From assembly GCA_004297725.1 (NCBI GenBank), contig SCUS01000057.1, forward strand, positions 33,199-97,198: a stretch of DNA of 64,000 nucleotides, read 5' to 3'. This DNA is from Myxococcaceae bacterium. GTDB taxonomy: Bacteria; Myxococcota_A; Polyangia; Polyangiales; Ga0077539. Positions 1-9,868 of this stretch are shown piece by piece; the stretch's first letter is position 1, and the number at the start of each line of letters is the position of its first letter. The notes beneath the pieces are model-generated. The model had not been told where the DNA came from. It saw only the letters and a list, made by a program, of their open reading frames with translations, and made no database searches. A program made the translations under genes and the position numbers.

Positions 1-32
1 TTCCCTGACTCGCACCCGGCGCGGGGGGGCCC

Positions 33-587
33 TCAGTGGCGTGGCACGCTGGTGCGTAGATCGCTACGGAGGAGAACCCCCCAGATGGCGTCGTAGGGGT
101 GGACCTCCCGCACCGGCTCCCGATCGCGAAACACCGGTCGACCTTCGTTGGCCCACGCGAAGATTCCCCCGTCGAGGTTCTGCACGCGTCGGACACCCAC
201 GACGGCGAGCGACCGCGCGACGATCGCGCTGCGATAGCCCACCGAGCAATACACCACGATCGGCCGCGCTCCGCGGTCACCCACCTGCGCGAGGAGAGGC
301 CGTCGAGGATCGAGACGGATCGCTCCGCGAAGGTGACTGACCGCGAACTCGGCTTCGGTTCGGGTGTCGAGCAGAAAGGGTGCGGCTGTTCCGCCGACGC
401 TCATGGCCTCGGCGAGCGCCTCGGCGTCGATCCGACGCACGTCGGGGAAGCGTCGGGCAACGAGGGCGCGAACCTGGTCGATCGACGTGGTCGGACCGAG
501 CCGCACGAAGGCCACGGCGCTCCCGAGCAGGACGGCGACCGAGACGCCGATCGCGATTGCCCAACGTCGGCTCAAGCGAGCTCGCAC
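33..587 (-). CDS. membrane-anchored rhodanese-domain protein
   Basis: The 184-residue protein has a basic N-terminus and one membrane segment (about residues 10-29), followed by a rhodanese domain (about 50-155). The predicted active-site loop is CSVGYRS, with nucleophile Cys114 after a run of hydrophobic residues, as in sulfurtransferases. A short positive N-tail followed by a membrane segment predicts that the domain sits outside the cytoplasm. Its ATG lies inside the end of the upstream ECF sigma gene (16-nt overlap), so the two are probably one transcript and translationally coupled. Rhodaneses move sulfane sulfur or act as inactive signalling domains. A link to control of the sigma factor is inference from gene order only. 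Confidence 0.85.
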   Translation of the reverse strand: MRARLSRRWAIAIGVSVAVLLGSAVAFVRLGPTTSIDQVRALVARRFPDVRRIDAEALAEAMSVGGTAAPFLLDTRTEAEFAVSHLRGAIRLDPRRPLLAQVGDRGARPIVVYCSVGYRSAIVARSLAVVGVRRVQNLDGGIFAWANEGRPVFRDREPVREVHPYDAIWGVLLRSDLRTSVPRH

Positions 588-1297
588 GAAGCGCGCTTCG
601 GGTGACGACGTGCGGTGGTAGCTCGCGGCGGCTCGCGAACGCCCGTCAGTTCGTCCGCACCCACCCGTGGGGGGCTCCGGGTCTCATAGGTCTTCCGGAT
701 GACCTTGTAGGCGCGGTGGATGCGCACCTTCATCGCCGCTACCGTCGTCCCCGCCGCGCGGGCAGCCTCGGCCAGCGAGAGGTCTTCGACGCCTACCAGG
801 CGAATCGCCTCCGACTGGATCTGGGTCAGGCGCGTGAGGCCGAGGACCAACGCCTCGCGACGTCGGGCAACGATCTCCGACGCCCCTACACCCGGCAGGT
901 TCTGTTCTGTCGCCGGGTCTGGCAAGACACCATCCTCGGTCAGACGAACCCGCGATCGGCGCATCTTGCGCATCTCGTCGAGCATCGTCCGTCGGGCGAT
1001 CGCCAGTACCCACGGCTTCAGCGGGGCACCCTGGATATACTGACCGCGAGCGCGCCAGAGCTTCAAAAATGTCTTCTGGGTGAGATCTTCGACCACCTCG
1101 ACATCCCGCATCATCGACAGGAGAAACCTCCGGATGTGTGCATCGAGGAGGTGGAAGAGTGGCTGGAACGATCGGTCGTCGCCCTCAGCCACCGCAGTCA
1201 TCAGCGCCTCCATCGGCGGCCAGTCGTGCATCTGGCTCCTCCCCCGCGGGTGCGCTGCCTCTTCGACGGGACGTGGGACTGGTACGGCGCGGGACAT
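572..1297 (-). CDS. ECF-type RNA polymerase sigma factor
   Basis: The protein has 241 residues. Sigma region 2 spans about residues 44-90, including the pattern VEDLTQKTFLKLW. Region 4 spans about 148-205, with an HTH that reads SLAEAARAAGTTVAAMKVRI. The start at 1297 is only 7 nt from the -10 element of a TGTAAC-N16-CGACAG promoter at 1305-1332, so the mRNA may be leaderless and the gene probably drives itself. A downstream overlapping membrane rhodanese replaces the usual anti-sigma gene. The same promoter pattern precedes a dozen other genes here, so this sigma is the best candidate for their activator; the other ECF factor in the window has a different own-promoter type. The C-terminal ~35 residues are an extension rich in Arg and Pro. 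Confidence 0.88.
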   Translation of the reverse strand: MSRAVPVPRPVEEAAHPRGRSQMHDWPPMEALMTAVAEGDDRSFQPLFHLLDAHIRRFLLSMMRDVEVVEDLTQKTFLKLWRARGQYIQGAPLKPWVLAIARRTMLDEMRKMRRSRVRLTEDGVLPDPATEQNLPGVGASEIVARRREALVLGLTRLTQIQSEAIRLVGVEDLSLAEAARAAGTTVAAMKVRIHRAYKVIRKTYETRSPPRVGADELTGVREPPRATTARRHPKRASCELA

Positions 1298-1304
1298 GGT
1301 GTAC

Positions 1305-1332
1305 CTGTCGCAATGAGTGCTTGATTGTTACA
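1305..1332 (-). promoter_or_regulatory. ECF-type promoter of the sigma/rhodanese pair
   Basis: On the minus strand TGTAAC is followed by 16 nt and CGACAG. It belongs to a recurring pattern seen at fourteen sites in the window. The ATG at 1297 begins 7 nt after the -10 element, suggesting a leaderless transcript and autoregulation. Confidence 0.65.
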
Positions 1333-1429
1333 GCGGAAACGCGACCGTACGCGGGTCTGGAAATCGGGGCGCGCAAGCCCGGTTCGCAGCGCAGCTTGCA
1401 TCGCACTTCGAACACGCCGGGCAGAGCGC

Positions 1430-1846
1430 TCAGCGGACCACCGCCTCCCGCTGCCAGTTCCGCGTGTGCAGGAGTGATTCCACCCGTGTACGCACCTCAT
1501 CGCGGATCTGTCGAACGCGCTCGGGGGGCTGTCCCTTCGGGTCATCCAGGGGCCAGTCGTCGAGGGCGAGCCCAGGGACGTCGGGGCACGTGTCGCCGCA
1601 GCCCATCGTCACGAGCAGCTGTGACTGCCGGGCGAGCGCATCGGTGAGGCGCTGCGGACGGGCGTCCGCGAGGTCGAGCCCCACCTCACGCATCACGGAG
1701 AGGACCTCGGGGTGGACGCGCGCTCCGGGATCTGTCCCGGCCGAGAGCGCGCGCGCCCTCGTAGGGTCGGCGAGCTGATTGAAGAACGCGGCGGCCATCT
1801 GCGAGCGACCGGCGTTGTGGACACAGGCGAAGAGGATGGTGTGCAT
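1430..1846 (-). CDS. arsC: arsenate reductase, low-molecular-weight phosphatase type
   Basis: The 138-residue protein has the P-loop CVHNAGRS at residues 8-15, the hallmark of the thioredoxin-coupled ArsC family, which reduces arsenate to arsenite in the cytoplasm. Cys8 is the predicted nucleophile. Cys83 and Cys87, in MGCGDTCP, fit the second and third redox cysteines. An Asp-rich loop (DDWPLDDP) supplies the general acid region. It is a single gene with its own ECF-type promoter at 1915-1942. No arsR or arsenite efflux pump lies beside it. Its product arsenite would be the substrate of ArsM (38477-39577), which carries the same promoter type. Confidence 0.93.
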   Translation of the reverse strand: MHTILFACVHNAGRSQMAAAFFNQLADPTRARALSAGTDPGARVHPEVLSVMREVGLDLADARPQRLTDALARQSQLLVTMGCGDTCPDVPGLALDDWPLDDPKGQPPERVRQIRDEVRTRVESLLHTRNWQREAVVR

Positions 1847-1914
1847 CGGTGACCTGTCGGCTGGCGGACGGACGAGCGCCGGGCCCGCAAGGGGCGGGGT
1901 GGGACACGCTGTCC

Positions 1915-1942
1915 CTTTCGCGACGGGGGTCTGTTCGTTACA
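1915..1942 (-). promoter_or_regulatory. ECF-type promoter of arsC
   Basis: Minus strand TGTAAC-N16-CGAAAG, about 70 nt upstream of the arsC start. It shows the same -35, spacer and -10 pattern as the sigma gene promoter at 1305-1332. Confidence 0.62.
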
Positions 1943-1993
1943 GCGGAGTCCGAAACACCGACAGAAGTAGCAGCCGGGAGACCGTCGGGCCCT

Positions 1994-4354
1994 TCACGGG
2001 TAGGGTCGCACCTCCGCGAGCACGGTCGCGAACTCCGGTGGGTCGCTCGTCGGCAGTCGGCATGACCCCCGCTCGCACACGTACGCGGTGGCCTGCCCCG
2101 CGCGAAGCCGCTTGCCTTGCGCCGACGGGACGAGGCGCCCGAGATCACCCGATAGCTCGGCCTCGGTCGCGACCAGAAGGACGGTGTTGGGCTGCAGGTT
2201 CCGACGCACTACATCGAGGAACGGGCGTGCGCCGGTCGCGAGGGCGCCGCGCCCCTCGGGGACCACGACCACGATCTCCCGCGCGGCGTCGGTCGCCCAG
2301 TCGAGCGCGAGGAGCATCTGGTCTAGCGCCAGCGGTCGCGCCGCGAGCGTCGAGGAGAACGCGCGCAGCGTCGTCTCGGCGCGCTGCTGAAACCGGCCAT
2401 CGCCCGTGAGCGCCAGCAGGCGCAGGGAGGTGAGCGCGGCGACGGAGTTCACGCTCGGAACGGGGCCGTCGTAGTCAGGGCGCTCGCGCAGTAGGAGCCG
2501 CTCGTGATGTTCGGCGGTGAGGTAGTAGCCGCCACGCTCGGGGTCCGCGAAGGAGCGCTCGACGGTGTCCATCAGCGCGATGGCGTCGGAGAGCCAGCGG
2601 GGGTCGGCGGTGAGCTCGAACACGTCGAGCAGGGCCGCCGCGAGCGAGACATGATCGTCAGCGAAGGCGCGTCCGTGCGCCTGCCCCCCGACGAAGGCGT
2701 GCGGCAGCTCCCGTCCGTCGTGCAGCGGCGCCGTGAGCACGCGCGCCGCACGCACCGCGGCCTCGGCGTAGATGGCGTCGCCCAGGACGATCGCCGCACG
2801 AGCGAAGGCCGAGACCGCGAGGCCGTTCCAGGCGACGATGACCTTCTCGTCGCGCAGCGGCGCCGGGCGTCCCGACCGGATCGCGAGCATCCGGGGGCCC
2901 ACCGCCGCGAGGCGATCCCTCAGCGCCGCCGGGGAGAGGCCGAGCTCGCGCGCGACCTCGTCGATGGGGCGCTCTGCCCGCAGCACGCTCCGACCCGCGA
3001 CCTGTCCCAGATCGTCGACACCGAACCACGCTCGCGCGATCGCGGCGTCCGTGTCGCCCAGGGAAGCGCGCAGCTCCGCGGGGGTCCACGTGAAGAAGAG
3101 ACCCTCCTCGCGACGCCCGTCGGCCGACAAGCTGTCGGCATCCGTCGCGGAGAAGAACACTCCGTCGCCGGAGCGCATGTCACGCAGGAGGTAGTCGAGG
3201 GTCTCCCGCGTGGTCGTGAGGAAGGACGCATCGCCGCTCGCCTGCCCAGCTTCGAGGTACTCCACCGCGAGAAGCGCGTTGTCGTAGAGCATCTTCTCGA
3301 AGTGGGGGACCCTCCAGCGCTCGTCGGTGGAGTAGCGGTGAAACCCACCGCCCACTTGATCGTAGATGCCGCCGGCGCGCATCCGCTGAAGGGTCTCCGT
3401 GACCCTCCGCAGGTCCTCCCGATCTCCGCTTCGAGCCGCCGTGCGGAGCAGGAGGCGATTCGGAAACGACGACGGGAACTTCGGCGCACCGCGCGATCCT
3501 CCGTACGCGGCGTCGAAGCGGCTCGCGGCCGCGGCTCGCGCTGATTGCAGCAGCGAGGAGCTGGGGAAGTCTCCCGCGGGCTCCGGCGCGGTCGCGGCAC
3601 GGAGCCTCCCGGCGAGCCGCTGCGCCTCGGCGACCACGGCGCGCGGGTCCGCGGCGAAGCGTCCGCCCTGCTGGGTGAGCACTTCGAGGAGACCCCGTCG
3701 CGTGCCCCGCACCCCTGCGCGCGGGGGGAAGTACGTGCCCGCGAAGAAGGGCTCCCGAGCCGGGGTCAACCAGACGCTCATCGGCCAGCCGCCGCTCCCG
3801 GCGAGCGCCTGCAAGAAAGCCATGTACACGGCGTCGATGTCAGGGCGCTCCTCGCGATCGACCTTGATGGCGACGTAGTGGTCATTGAGGTACCGGGCGA
3901 CTTCCTCGTCCTCGAAGCTCTCCTCCTCCATCACGTGGCACCAGTGGCAGGTGGAGTAGCCCACCGAGAGGAAGATCGGGCGCCCGAGAGCGCGCGCCCG
4001 GGCGAAGGCCTCGTCGCCCCACGGGTACCAGTCCACGGGGTTGTGAGCGTGCTGCTGGAGGTACGGGCTCGACTCGAGGATCAGCCGATTGGTGTACCGC
4101 GGCGCACCATCGGGGTTGCGGTGCCGGGTGCGCGGGACGTAGCTCGGACCCCGCGCGGCGAGCGCTCGCTGGAGGCGCTCTCGCAGCGCGAGCGGCGACT
4201 CGGTGGCGCTGGCGTCCGTTCGCTGCCGCGCGCTCGCGGGCCGGTATGGACGGTGTCGGCGGCAATCGCAGAGCAGCGCCATCATCGCGGCGACGAGGAG
4301 GCCCCGCTGCCAGGGGGCGCCCGATGCGTTTCGGCCACGGAGCGCGGTGCTCAT
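1994..4354 (-). CDS. DUF255 thioredoxin-domain lipoprotein (YyaL/SSP411 family)
   Basis: The protein has 786 residues. A signal sequence ends in a Cys-containing stretch (about residues 17-32, LLCDC), so it is probably an envelope lipoprotein. The DUF255 thioredoxin domain follows, with the CHWC redox motif near residue 115 and the conserved [10 protein letters not shown] segment. The remaining ~500 residues form the (alpha/alpha)6 barrel typical of this family. The biochemical role of the family is not settled. It is the last gene of the 11102-1994 chain; its ATG overlaps the TolC stop (ATGA). A shorter relative lies at 16264-18102. Confidence 0.85.
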   Translation of the reverse strand: MSTALRGRNASGAPWQRGLLVAAMMALLCDCRRHRPYRPASARQRTDASATESPLALRERLQRALAARGPSYVPRTRHRNPDGAPRYTNRLILESSPYLQQHAHNPVDWYPWGDEAFARARALGRPIFLSVGYSTCHWCHVMEEESFEDEEVARYLNDHYVAIKVDREERPDIDAVYMAFLQALAGSGGWPMSVWLTPAREPFFAGTYFPPRAGVRGTRRGLLEVLTQQGGRFAADPRAVVAEAQRLAGRLRAATAPEPAGDFPSSSLLQSARAAAASRFDAAYGGSRGAPKFPSSFPNRLLLRTAARSGDREDLRRVTETLQRMRAGGIYDQVGGGFHRYSTDERWRVPHFEKMLYDNALLAVEYLEAGQASGDASFLTTTRETLDYLLRDMRSGDGVFFSATDADSLSADGRREEGLFFTWTPAELRASLGDTDAAIARAWFGVDDLGQVAGRSVLRAERPIDEVARELGLSPAALRDRLAAVGPRMLAIRSGRPAPLRDEKVIVAWNGLAVSAFARAAIVLGDAIYAEAAVRAARVLTAPLHDGRELPHAFVGGQAHGRAFADDHVSLAAALLDVFELTADPRWLSDAIALMDTVERSFADPERGGYYLTAEHHERLLLRERPDYDGPVPSVNSVAALTSLRLLALTGDGRFQQRAETTLRAFSSTLAARPLALDQMLLALDWATDAAREIVVVVPEGRGALATGARPFLDVVRRNLQPNTVLLVATEAELSGDLGRLVPSAQGKRLRAGQATAYVCERGSCRLPTSDPPEFATVLAEVRPYP

Positions 4355-5664
4355 CGCGACGCCACCAGGTAGACCCGACGCGCGCGGAGCCCTTCGAGGT
4401 GGACCCGGAGCAGACGCTCGCGGCCCTGCGCCCGACGCTGCGTAGCGAGCGCCGCCTCGAGGTCGATCGGCGCGACCACGCCGCTGGCGACGCGCGCGGC
4501 GACCCCGGCAAGCGCCGTGTCCGCGAGCTGTCGCCCCTGCTCCACCGCGGGCAGGGACGCGTCAAGGCCAGCGATGGCAGCGTCGATCTCCGCGACGTGG
4601 ATCGCGAGCTGCTCCAGCGTCGCATCGGCCTCCGACGCGCGCGCCTCCAGCGAGGCGACCTCCGCGGCGCGACGGGAGCGCTCTCGCACGACCCCGGTGA
4701 TCGGCAGCGCCACGGCGGCCCCAAGGGCGTAGTACCCGGGATCACTGCCCGGCGCGGGATTGGCGTAGCCCACGCTCCCGGCGACGGTGACGCGCGGCAG
4801 CCACTCCATGCCCCAGAGCGTGCGCACCTCCGAGGCCTGCCTTCGCAGCGCCTGCGCCACGCGGACTTCTGGGGGTTCGCGCTCCGCACCGCGCGCGTCG
4901 AACACGAGCGACGCGGTGAGCGCGCGGTCGTCGCCCACGAGGGCGCGCAAGGCCGCACGGGCGCTGCGCTCCTCGGCGGTCGCGAGCACCCGCTCCGCCT
5001 CGCCGTCCCCGACGCCCGCCTCCGCCATCAACGCCTGATCCGAGGCGAGGGTGCCTGCAGCGACCCGGGCCTGCAGCGCGCCGAGAAGCTCCCGTCTGGC
5101 GCCGACCTCGACACCCAGCAGCGCCCGACGCTCCTGCGCCGCGAGCACCCGCTCGAAGAGGTCGACGAGTGCGAGAGCGACCTCGCGCGTCGCCGTGTCA
5201 TGGGCCGCCGCCGCGGCGTCCACGGCTGCCTCGGCGGCCGAGACCGCGTGCGGGGTTCGGAGCAGATCGACGAGGTTCCAACTCGCATCGACGCCGGCGA
5301 CGTAGTTTCGGAAGAAGGGCGAGCCCAGCATCCCGCGCAGTTGCAGGTTGGAGCCCGAGCCGGGGAACCCCGCGGTGTACCCGACCCCGACCAGAACATC
5401 GGGCGCGTATCCGACGAGGGCCTCGGCACGGCGAGCCTCGGCGGCGCGCGTACGGGCGGCCGCGACCGCGAAGCGGGCATCCCGGCGCATCGCGAGGCGG
5501 AGGGCCTCGGTGAGACCCAACGTGGCGGCCACGGGCTCCGTCGTCGGGGCCCTGAGCGCCGTCGTCGGGGCGCCAGGCACCTGCGCCTCCGCGGCCGACG
5601 TCCGAAGCGCCGCCAGCGCGATGCTCCACGCGGCGATCCGGCGCGCACGACATCCCAGGCTCAT
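4351..5664 (-). CDS. TolC-family outer-membrane efflux protein
   Basis: The protein has 437 residues, with an N-terminal signal sequence (about residues 8-28, ending in an ASAAEAQ-like cleavage region) and two long Ala/Glu/Arg-rich coiled-coil halves typical of the TolC/CusC outer-membrane channel. It is the exit duct for the RND pump encoded upstream. Its start overlaps the adaptor stop by 4 nt (ATGA), and its own stop overlaps the DUF255 gene in the same way. The length is normal for the family. Substrate cannot be told from sequence. Confidence 0.85.
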   Translation of the reverse strand: MSLGCRARRIAAWSIALAALRTSAAEAQVPGAPTTALRAPTTEPVAATLGLTEALRLAMRRDARFAVAAARTRAAEARRAEALVGYAPDVLVGVGYTAGFPGSGSNLQLRGMLGSPFFRNYVAGVDASWNLVDLLRTPHAVSAAEAAVDAAAAAHDTATREVALALVDLFERVLAAQERRALLGVEVGARRELLGALQARVAAGTLASDQALMAEAGVGDGEAERVLATAEERSARAALRALVGDDRALTASLVFDARGAEREPPEVRVAQALRRQASEVRTLWGMEWLPRVTVAGSVGYANPAPGSDPGYYALGAAVALPITGVVRERSRRAAEVASLEARASEADATLEQLAIHVAEIDAAIAGLDASLPAVEQGRQLADTALAGVAARVASGVVAPIDLEAALATQRRAQGRERLLRVHLEGLRARRVYLVASR

Positions 5665-6743
5665 CGCGCGACCTCGACGGGCACGCCCTCGCGCAGCAAC
5701 CCGCGGCCTCCCAGCAGCACGACGTCTCCCTCCGCGAGGCCCTCCAGCACCTCCGCCGAGACGCCGTTGTCGTAACCGATGCGAAGGACGCGACGGCGCG
5801 CGATCCCGCCTGCGGCGACGAAGGCAACGCTCAGGGTCCCCTCCGAGAGCACCGCCTCGGACGGAGCGACCAGCGCGTGCTCGCGGGCCTGATTCCCGAG
5901 TCGAGCCTCGACGCGCACCCCGGCGAGGAGCGAGCCGTCGGCGTTAGGCACGTCGGACTCGATGGTGAGCATCCGGGTCATCGGGTCGAGGGCTGGGGCG
6001 AAGCGGTCGATCAGCACCGCGAACTGCCTCCCGCCGAGGGTCGGCAGGGTCACCCCGACCGGACCCCCGAGGCGGACGAAGCCCGCCTGCGCCTCGGGCA
6101 CGGCCAGCCGCAAGCGCAGCCGGTCGACGCGCGCGATCTCCAGCAGCACCTCGCCAGCCGTCACACTCGCGCCGCGGTCCTTCCGACGGCTGACGACGAC
6201 GCCGTCGAAGGGCGCCGTGAGATGGGTGTCGTTCAGCAGCGCGCGTACCCGCCGCACCTCCGCGGCGGTCGCGGCAACGTGGGACTGCGCGGCGGCGACG
6301 GCTCCCCGCGCCGACACGATCTCCTGCTCGGCGACCGCGGCGCGGTTCTGCTCGGCGATCGCACCGACCCGCCGGGCCGCATCGCTGCGCAGCTCGGTCT
6401 CGCGCCTCGCAGACTCGTCCGCGGCGAGCGCCACGTCGGCCTGCGCGCCGAGCCCCGGCACCCCGACCGACGCGAGCGCCTGTCCTCGCCGGACGCGGTC
6501 GCCGAGGTCGACGCGGACGTCCGTGACGACACCCGCGAGGCGCACCGCCAGCGCGGCGCGCTCGTAGGGTTCGAGGCGCCCGAAGAGGGCGGCGCCCGGC
6601 TCGACGCGCCCCCGCTGCACGGCGACGCCGCGGACACGCACCGCAGACGGCGTGATGGGCGCACTGTCCCGGGCTCGATCGGTGTGCACCCGCGGGGTGC
6701 ACGCGACGAGCGCGGCCGCGATCGTCACGACGGCGAACCTCAT
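5661..6743 (-). CDS. RND efflux periplasmic adaptor (lipoprotein)
   Basis: The chosen start (6743) gives 360 residues that open with a lipoprotein signal, AAALVAC. This ATG also overlaps the RND gene stop as ATGA, which supports it over an ATG 19 codons upstream. A barrel-sandwich/lipoyl half, an Ala/Glu-rich hairpin (about residues 90-165) and the second lipoyl half (THLTAPFDGVV) are readable, followed by a beta-barrel and a membrane-proximal domain. It bridges the inner-membrane pump and the TolC channel. There are no His/Met/Cys-rich metal sites, unlike the adaptors at 53789 and 62941. Confidence 0.88.
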   Translation of the reverse strand: MRFAVVTIAAALVACTPRVHTDRARDSAPITPSAVRVRGVAVQRGRVEPGAALFGRLEPYERAALAVRLAGVVTDVRVDLGDRVRRGQALASVGVPGLGAQADVALAADESARRETELRSDAARRVGAIAEQNRAAVAEQEIVSARGAVAAAQSHVAATAAEVRRVRALLNDTHLTAPFDGVVVSRRKDRGASVTAGEVLLEIARVDRLRLRLAVPEAQAGFVRLGGPVGVTLPTLGGRQFAVLIDRFAPALDPMTRMLTIESDVPNADGSLLAGVRVEARLGNQAREHALVAPSEAVLSEGTLSVAFVAAGGIARRRVLRIGYDNGVSAEVLEGLAEGDVVLLGGRGLLREGVPVEVAR

Positions 6744-9700
6744 GAGGAGACCTCCTGCGTCGCGACGGCTTCGGACGGCCGTGACGAGCGATGAATCCAT
6801 GCGTAGAGCGCGGGCACGACCAGCATGGTCAGCACCGTAGAGGCGGCCAGGCCCCCGACGACGGCGCGGGCGAGGGGGGCGTTGGCCTCGCTGCCGTGTT
6901 CGAGCCCGAGCGCCATCGGGGTGAGCCCGAGCAGCGCGGCGAGGCTGGTCATCAAGATGGGCCGCACCCGCACGAGGGCGGCCTCGACTGCGGCGTCGCG
7001 GGCCGCTCGCCCGTCGGCGCGGAGGCGCCCGGCGAACTCCACGATGAGCACCGAGTTCGAGACGGCGATGCCCACCATGAAAAGCATTCCGACGAGCGAC
7101 TGCACATTGAGGGTCGAGCCCGTGACCTTGAGCAGGCCCAGCGCGCCGACGGCGCCGAGCGGGACCGCGACGAGGACGAGCAGCGGGTCCACAAAGGACC
7201 GGAACTGGGCCACGAGCAGGAGGTAGACCAGCACCACCGCGAGCGCGAGCCCGGCGCCCATGGCGGTCATCGAGCTTCGCATCTGTGCGACCTCGCCTCG
7301 CACCTCGATCTTCGCTCCGCTCGGGAGCCTGATGCCGGCGACCGCGCGCTCGATGTCGCGGGCGACCGATCCCACGTCGCGTCCATCGACGTTGACGAGC
7401 ACCTGCTGCACGCGGGCGATGGACTCGTGGCGCACCTCGCCCACCGCGCGGGAGCGGGTGAGCGTCGCCACCTGGCGCAGCGGCACTGCGACCCCGCCGC
7501 CGTGGGGCGTGATGGGGACGTTCAGGATGGTCTCGAAGTCGACGATGTCGCTCTCCCGGTACTGGACGCCGACGAAGTAGTGGTTGCCGTTGCGGTGATC
7601 GATCCAGAACGCGGGCTCGAAGTTCACGCTGGACGTGAGCGCCGACGCCGCGTTGCGCACGACGTCCTGCGCCGTGAGCCCGGCCTCCGCGGCGCGCATC
7701 CGGTCGACCTCCAGACGCACCGTCGGGTAGTCGAAGCGCTCTTGAAGGTGCACATCCACCGCGCCGCGCACCGAGCGGGCGGCGTCGATGATCGTGGGGA
7801 CGATGCGCTCGGCATCGGACTGGGGGGCGCGCTCGAGCACTACGGAGATGGGCGAGGTGGCCCCGTCGGACAGCGCGGCGGTGAGGAGCCCGCCCGCGTC
7901 GAAGGCGACCTCGACGTCGGGCAGGTCGCGCGCGAAGGCCGCCCGCAGAAGCTGCACATAGCGCTCGACGCCCTCGTGGCGGGCGCCGCCTAGCTCGACC
8001 AGCAGGAAGGCGTCGCTGGTGCCCGCGTTCGGCGTATATGCCGCGGGCCAGTCGTAGAGGATGCCCACGTTGGCGATCACCTTCGTGAGCTCATCGCGCG
8101 GCACCACGCTGCGGATGATGCGCTCCGCGGTCGCGGTGTACTGCTCGGTGCGCTCGATGCGGGTGCCCGTGGGCGCTCGCAACAGCACCGTGATCTGCCC
8201 GGCATCGGAGCGCGGGAAGAGCTCGGTGCCCAGCGTCGGAGCCACGAGGGCGGCGCCGCCGACGGATGCCAGTGCGAGTAACAGCGCGGCCGCGGGGTGG
8301 GCCGTGAGGCGGCGCAGCACGGCTTCGTACCACCGCGCGAGCGCCCCCCGCGGCGGGTCGTGTGATCCAGCCAGGAGGTCAACCTTTGCGCTCCCTGCGA
8401 GGAAGCGCCGCGCGTAGATCGGGACGACCGTGAGCGCGATCACGTACGACGCGATCATGGCGAAGGTCACCGCCAGCGCGAGGGGCCCGAAGAGGAACTT
8501 CCCGATGCCCGAGAGGAAGAGCACGGGGACGAACACGATGCAGGTCGCCGCCGTGGAGACGAAGATCGGCGCCCCGACCTCCCGGGTGCCCTCCTCGATG
8601 GCGCGATCCATCGACGCGCCGAGCTGCCGGTGCCGGACGATGTTCTCGAGGACGACGATGGCGTCATCGACCAGGCGTCCGATGGCGAGGGCGATGCCGC
8701 CGAGGGTCATCGCGTTCACGGACTGCCCGCACGCGAGGAGCCCCAGCGCCGCCGCGAGTACCGAGAGGGGTATGGTGAGCACCACCACGAAGGAGGCGCG
8801 GAGGCTGCGGAGAAACAGCAGGACCATCACGGCCGCGAGCAGGGCGCCGAGGGCGGCCTCGAAGGCGAGCGCACGGATCGCGCGGCGGACGAAGGTGGAC
8901 TGATCGAACACGATGTCGAGCGCGATGCCGCTCGGCAGCGAGGCGCGGAGGTCTGTCAGGGCGGCGCGCAGCTCGCGGACGACGCCGATCGTGTTGGCGC
9001 CGGGCTGGCGGTAGATCGGGATGTACACCTGCCGCCGCCCATCGACGCGGACGAGGTTGGTCTGGATCTGCGCGCCGTCCTCGACGACGCCGACATCGGA
9101 GACCGTTGCTGGCTGGGTGACCCCGAGCTGCAGCGGAAACCGGTTCATCTCCTCGACGCGCTCGGGGATGCCGTTGGTCTCGAGCTGGTAGTCCAGCGCT
9201 CCGACGCGCACGTTGCCGACGGGGGTCAGGGTGTTCTGCTGGCGCAGGACCGCGGCGACGTCGAGGGGCGAGAGGTTGAGCTGCTGGAGGCGAGCGGGGT
9301 CGATGCGAGCGAGGATCCGGCGGATGCGCCCGCCGTACACCGCGGGGGCGATCACGCCGGGGATCCCCTGGAGGAGATTGCGGAGGCGGAAGTACGCGAT
9401 GTCGTAGAGCTCGCGCTCGGACGCGGTGGGCGACGACACGGCGAGGAGCGCCACGGGGATGGGCGCCGTCGGGTCGAAGGGCATGACCATGGGCGGCGCG
9501 GTGCCCGGAGGCAGGTAGTACATGTCGCTCGCGGCGAGCGCGCTCGTCTGGCTCATCGCGGTATTGGCGTCGATGTCTTCGCGGAAGTAGTTGCGAACGA
9601 TGGAGACGCCCGTGAGCGAGCGCGACACCTGGCGGGCGATGCCGTTGGACTGGCCGGTCCAGCGCTCCAGGCGGGAGGTGATGTCGGCCTCGACGACCGG

Positions 9701-9868
9701 CGCGGGCATCCCGGGGTACAGGGTCAGCACCTGCACCGCCGGCGTGCGGAACTGCGGCAGGAGGTCGGTGGCCATGCGCGGCAGCGCGACGACGCCGACG
9801 GCCACGAGCATGAGCGCGACCACGATGATCGCGTAGGGGTTCTTGAGCGCGGCGCGGGTGAGGTTCAC
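6740..9868 (-). CDS. RND-family efflux pump, inner-membrane subunit
   Basis: The protein has 1042 residues, a full-length AcrB/MexB-like proton-driven pump. It shows the duplicated architecture of TM helices plus large periplasmic loops. TM4 carries the proton-relay pair in GRLVDDAIVVLENI, and the second half ends in GIAVSNSVLIVEFA. The start is GTG and overlaps the anti-sigma stop as GTGA. It forms a tripartite system with the two downstream genes. Sequence alone points to the hydrophobe/multidrug branch or a divergent heavy-metal branch; I cannot decide the substrate. Control by the sigma/anti-sigma pair at the head of the same chain is likely. Confidence 0.93.
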   Translation of the reverse strand: MNLTRAALKNPYAIIVVALMLVAVGVVALPRMATDLLPQFRTPAVQVLTLYPGMPAPVVEADITSRLERWTGQSNGIARQVSRSLTGVSIVRNYFREDIDANTAMSQTSALAASDMYYLPPGTAPPMVMPFDPTAPIPVALLAVSSPTASERELYDIAYFRLRNLLQGIPGVIAPAVYGGRIRRILARIDPARLQQLNLSPLDVAAVLRQQNTLTPVGNVRVGALDYQLETNGIPERVEEMNRFPLQLGVTQPATVSDVGVVEDGAQIQTNLVRVDGRRQVYIPIYRQPGANTIGVVRELRAALTDLRASLPSGIALDIVFDQSTFVRRAIRALAFEAALGALLAAVMVLLFLRSLRASFVVVLTIPLSVLAAALGLLACGQSVNAMTLGGIALAIGRLVDDAIVVLENIVRHRQLGASMDRAIEEGTREVGAPIFVSTAATCIVFVPVLFLSGIGKFLFGPLALAVTFAMIASYVIALTVVPIYARRFLAGSAKVDLLAGSHDPPRGALARWYEAVLRRLTAHPAAALLLALASVGGAALVAPTLGTELFPRSDAGQITVLLRAPTGTRIERTEQYTATAERIIRSVVPRDELTKVIANVGILYDWPAAYTPNAGTSDAFLLVELGGARHEGVERYVQLLRAAFARDLPDVEVAFDAGGLLTAALSDGATSPISVVLERAPQSDAERIVPTIIDAARSVRGAVDVHLQERFDYPTVRLEVDRMRAAEAGLTAQDVVRNAASALTSSVNFEPAFWIDHRNGNHYFVGVQYRESDIVDFETILNVPITPHGGGVAVPLRQVATLTRSRAVGEVRHESIARVQQVLVNVDGRDVGSVARDIERAVAGIRLPSGAKIEVRGEVAQMRSSMTAMGAGLALAVVLVYLLLVAQFRSFVDPLLVLVAVPLGAVGALGLLKVTGSTLNVQSLVGMLFMVGIAVSNSVLIVEFAGRLRADGRAARDAAVEAALVRVRPILMTSLAALLGLTPMALGLEHGSEANAPLARAVVGGLAASTVLTMLVVPALYAWIHRSSRPSEAVATQEVSS

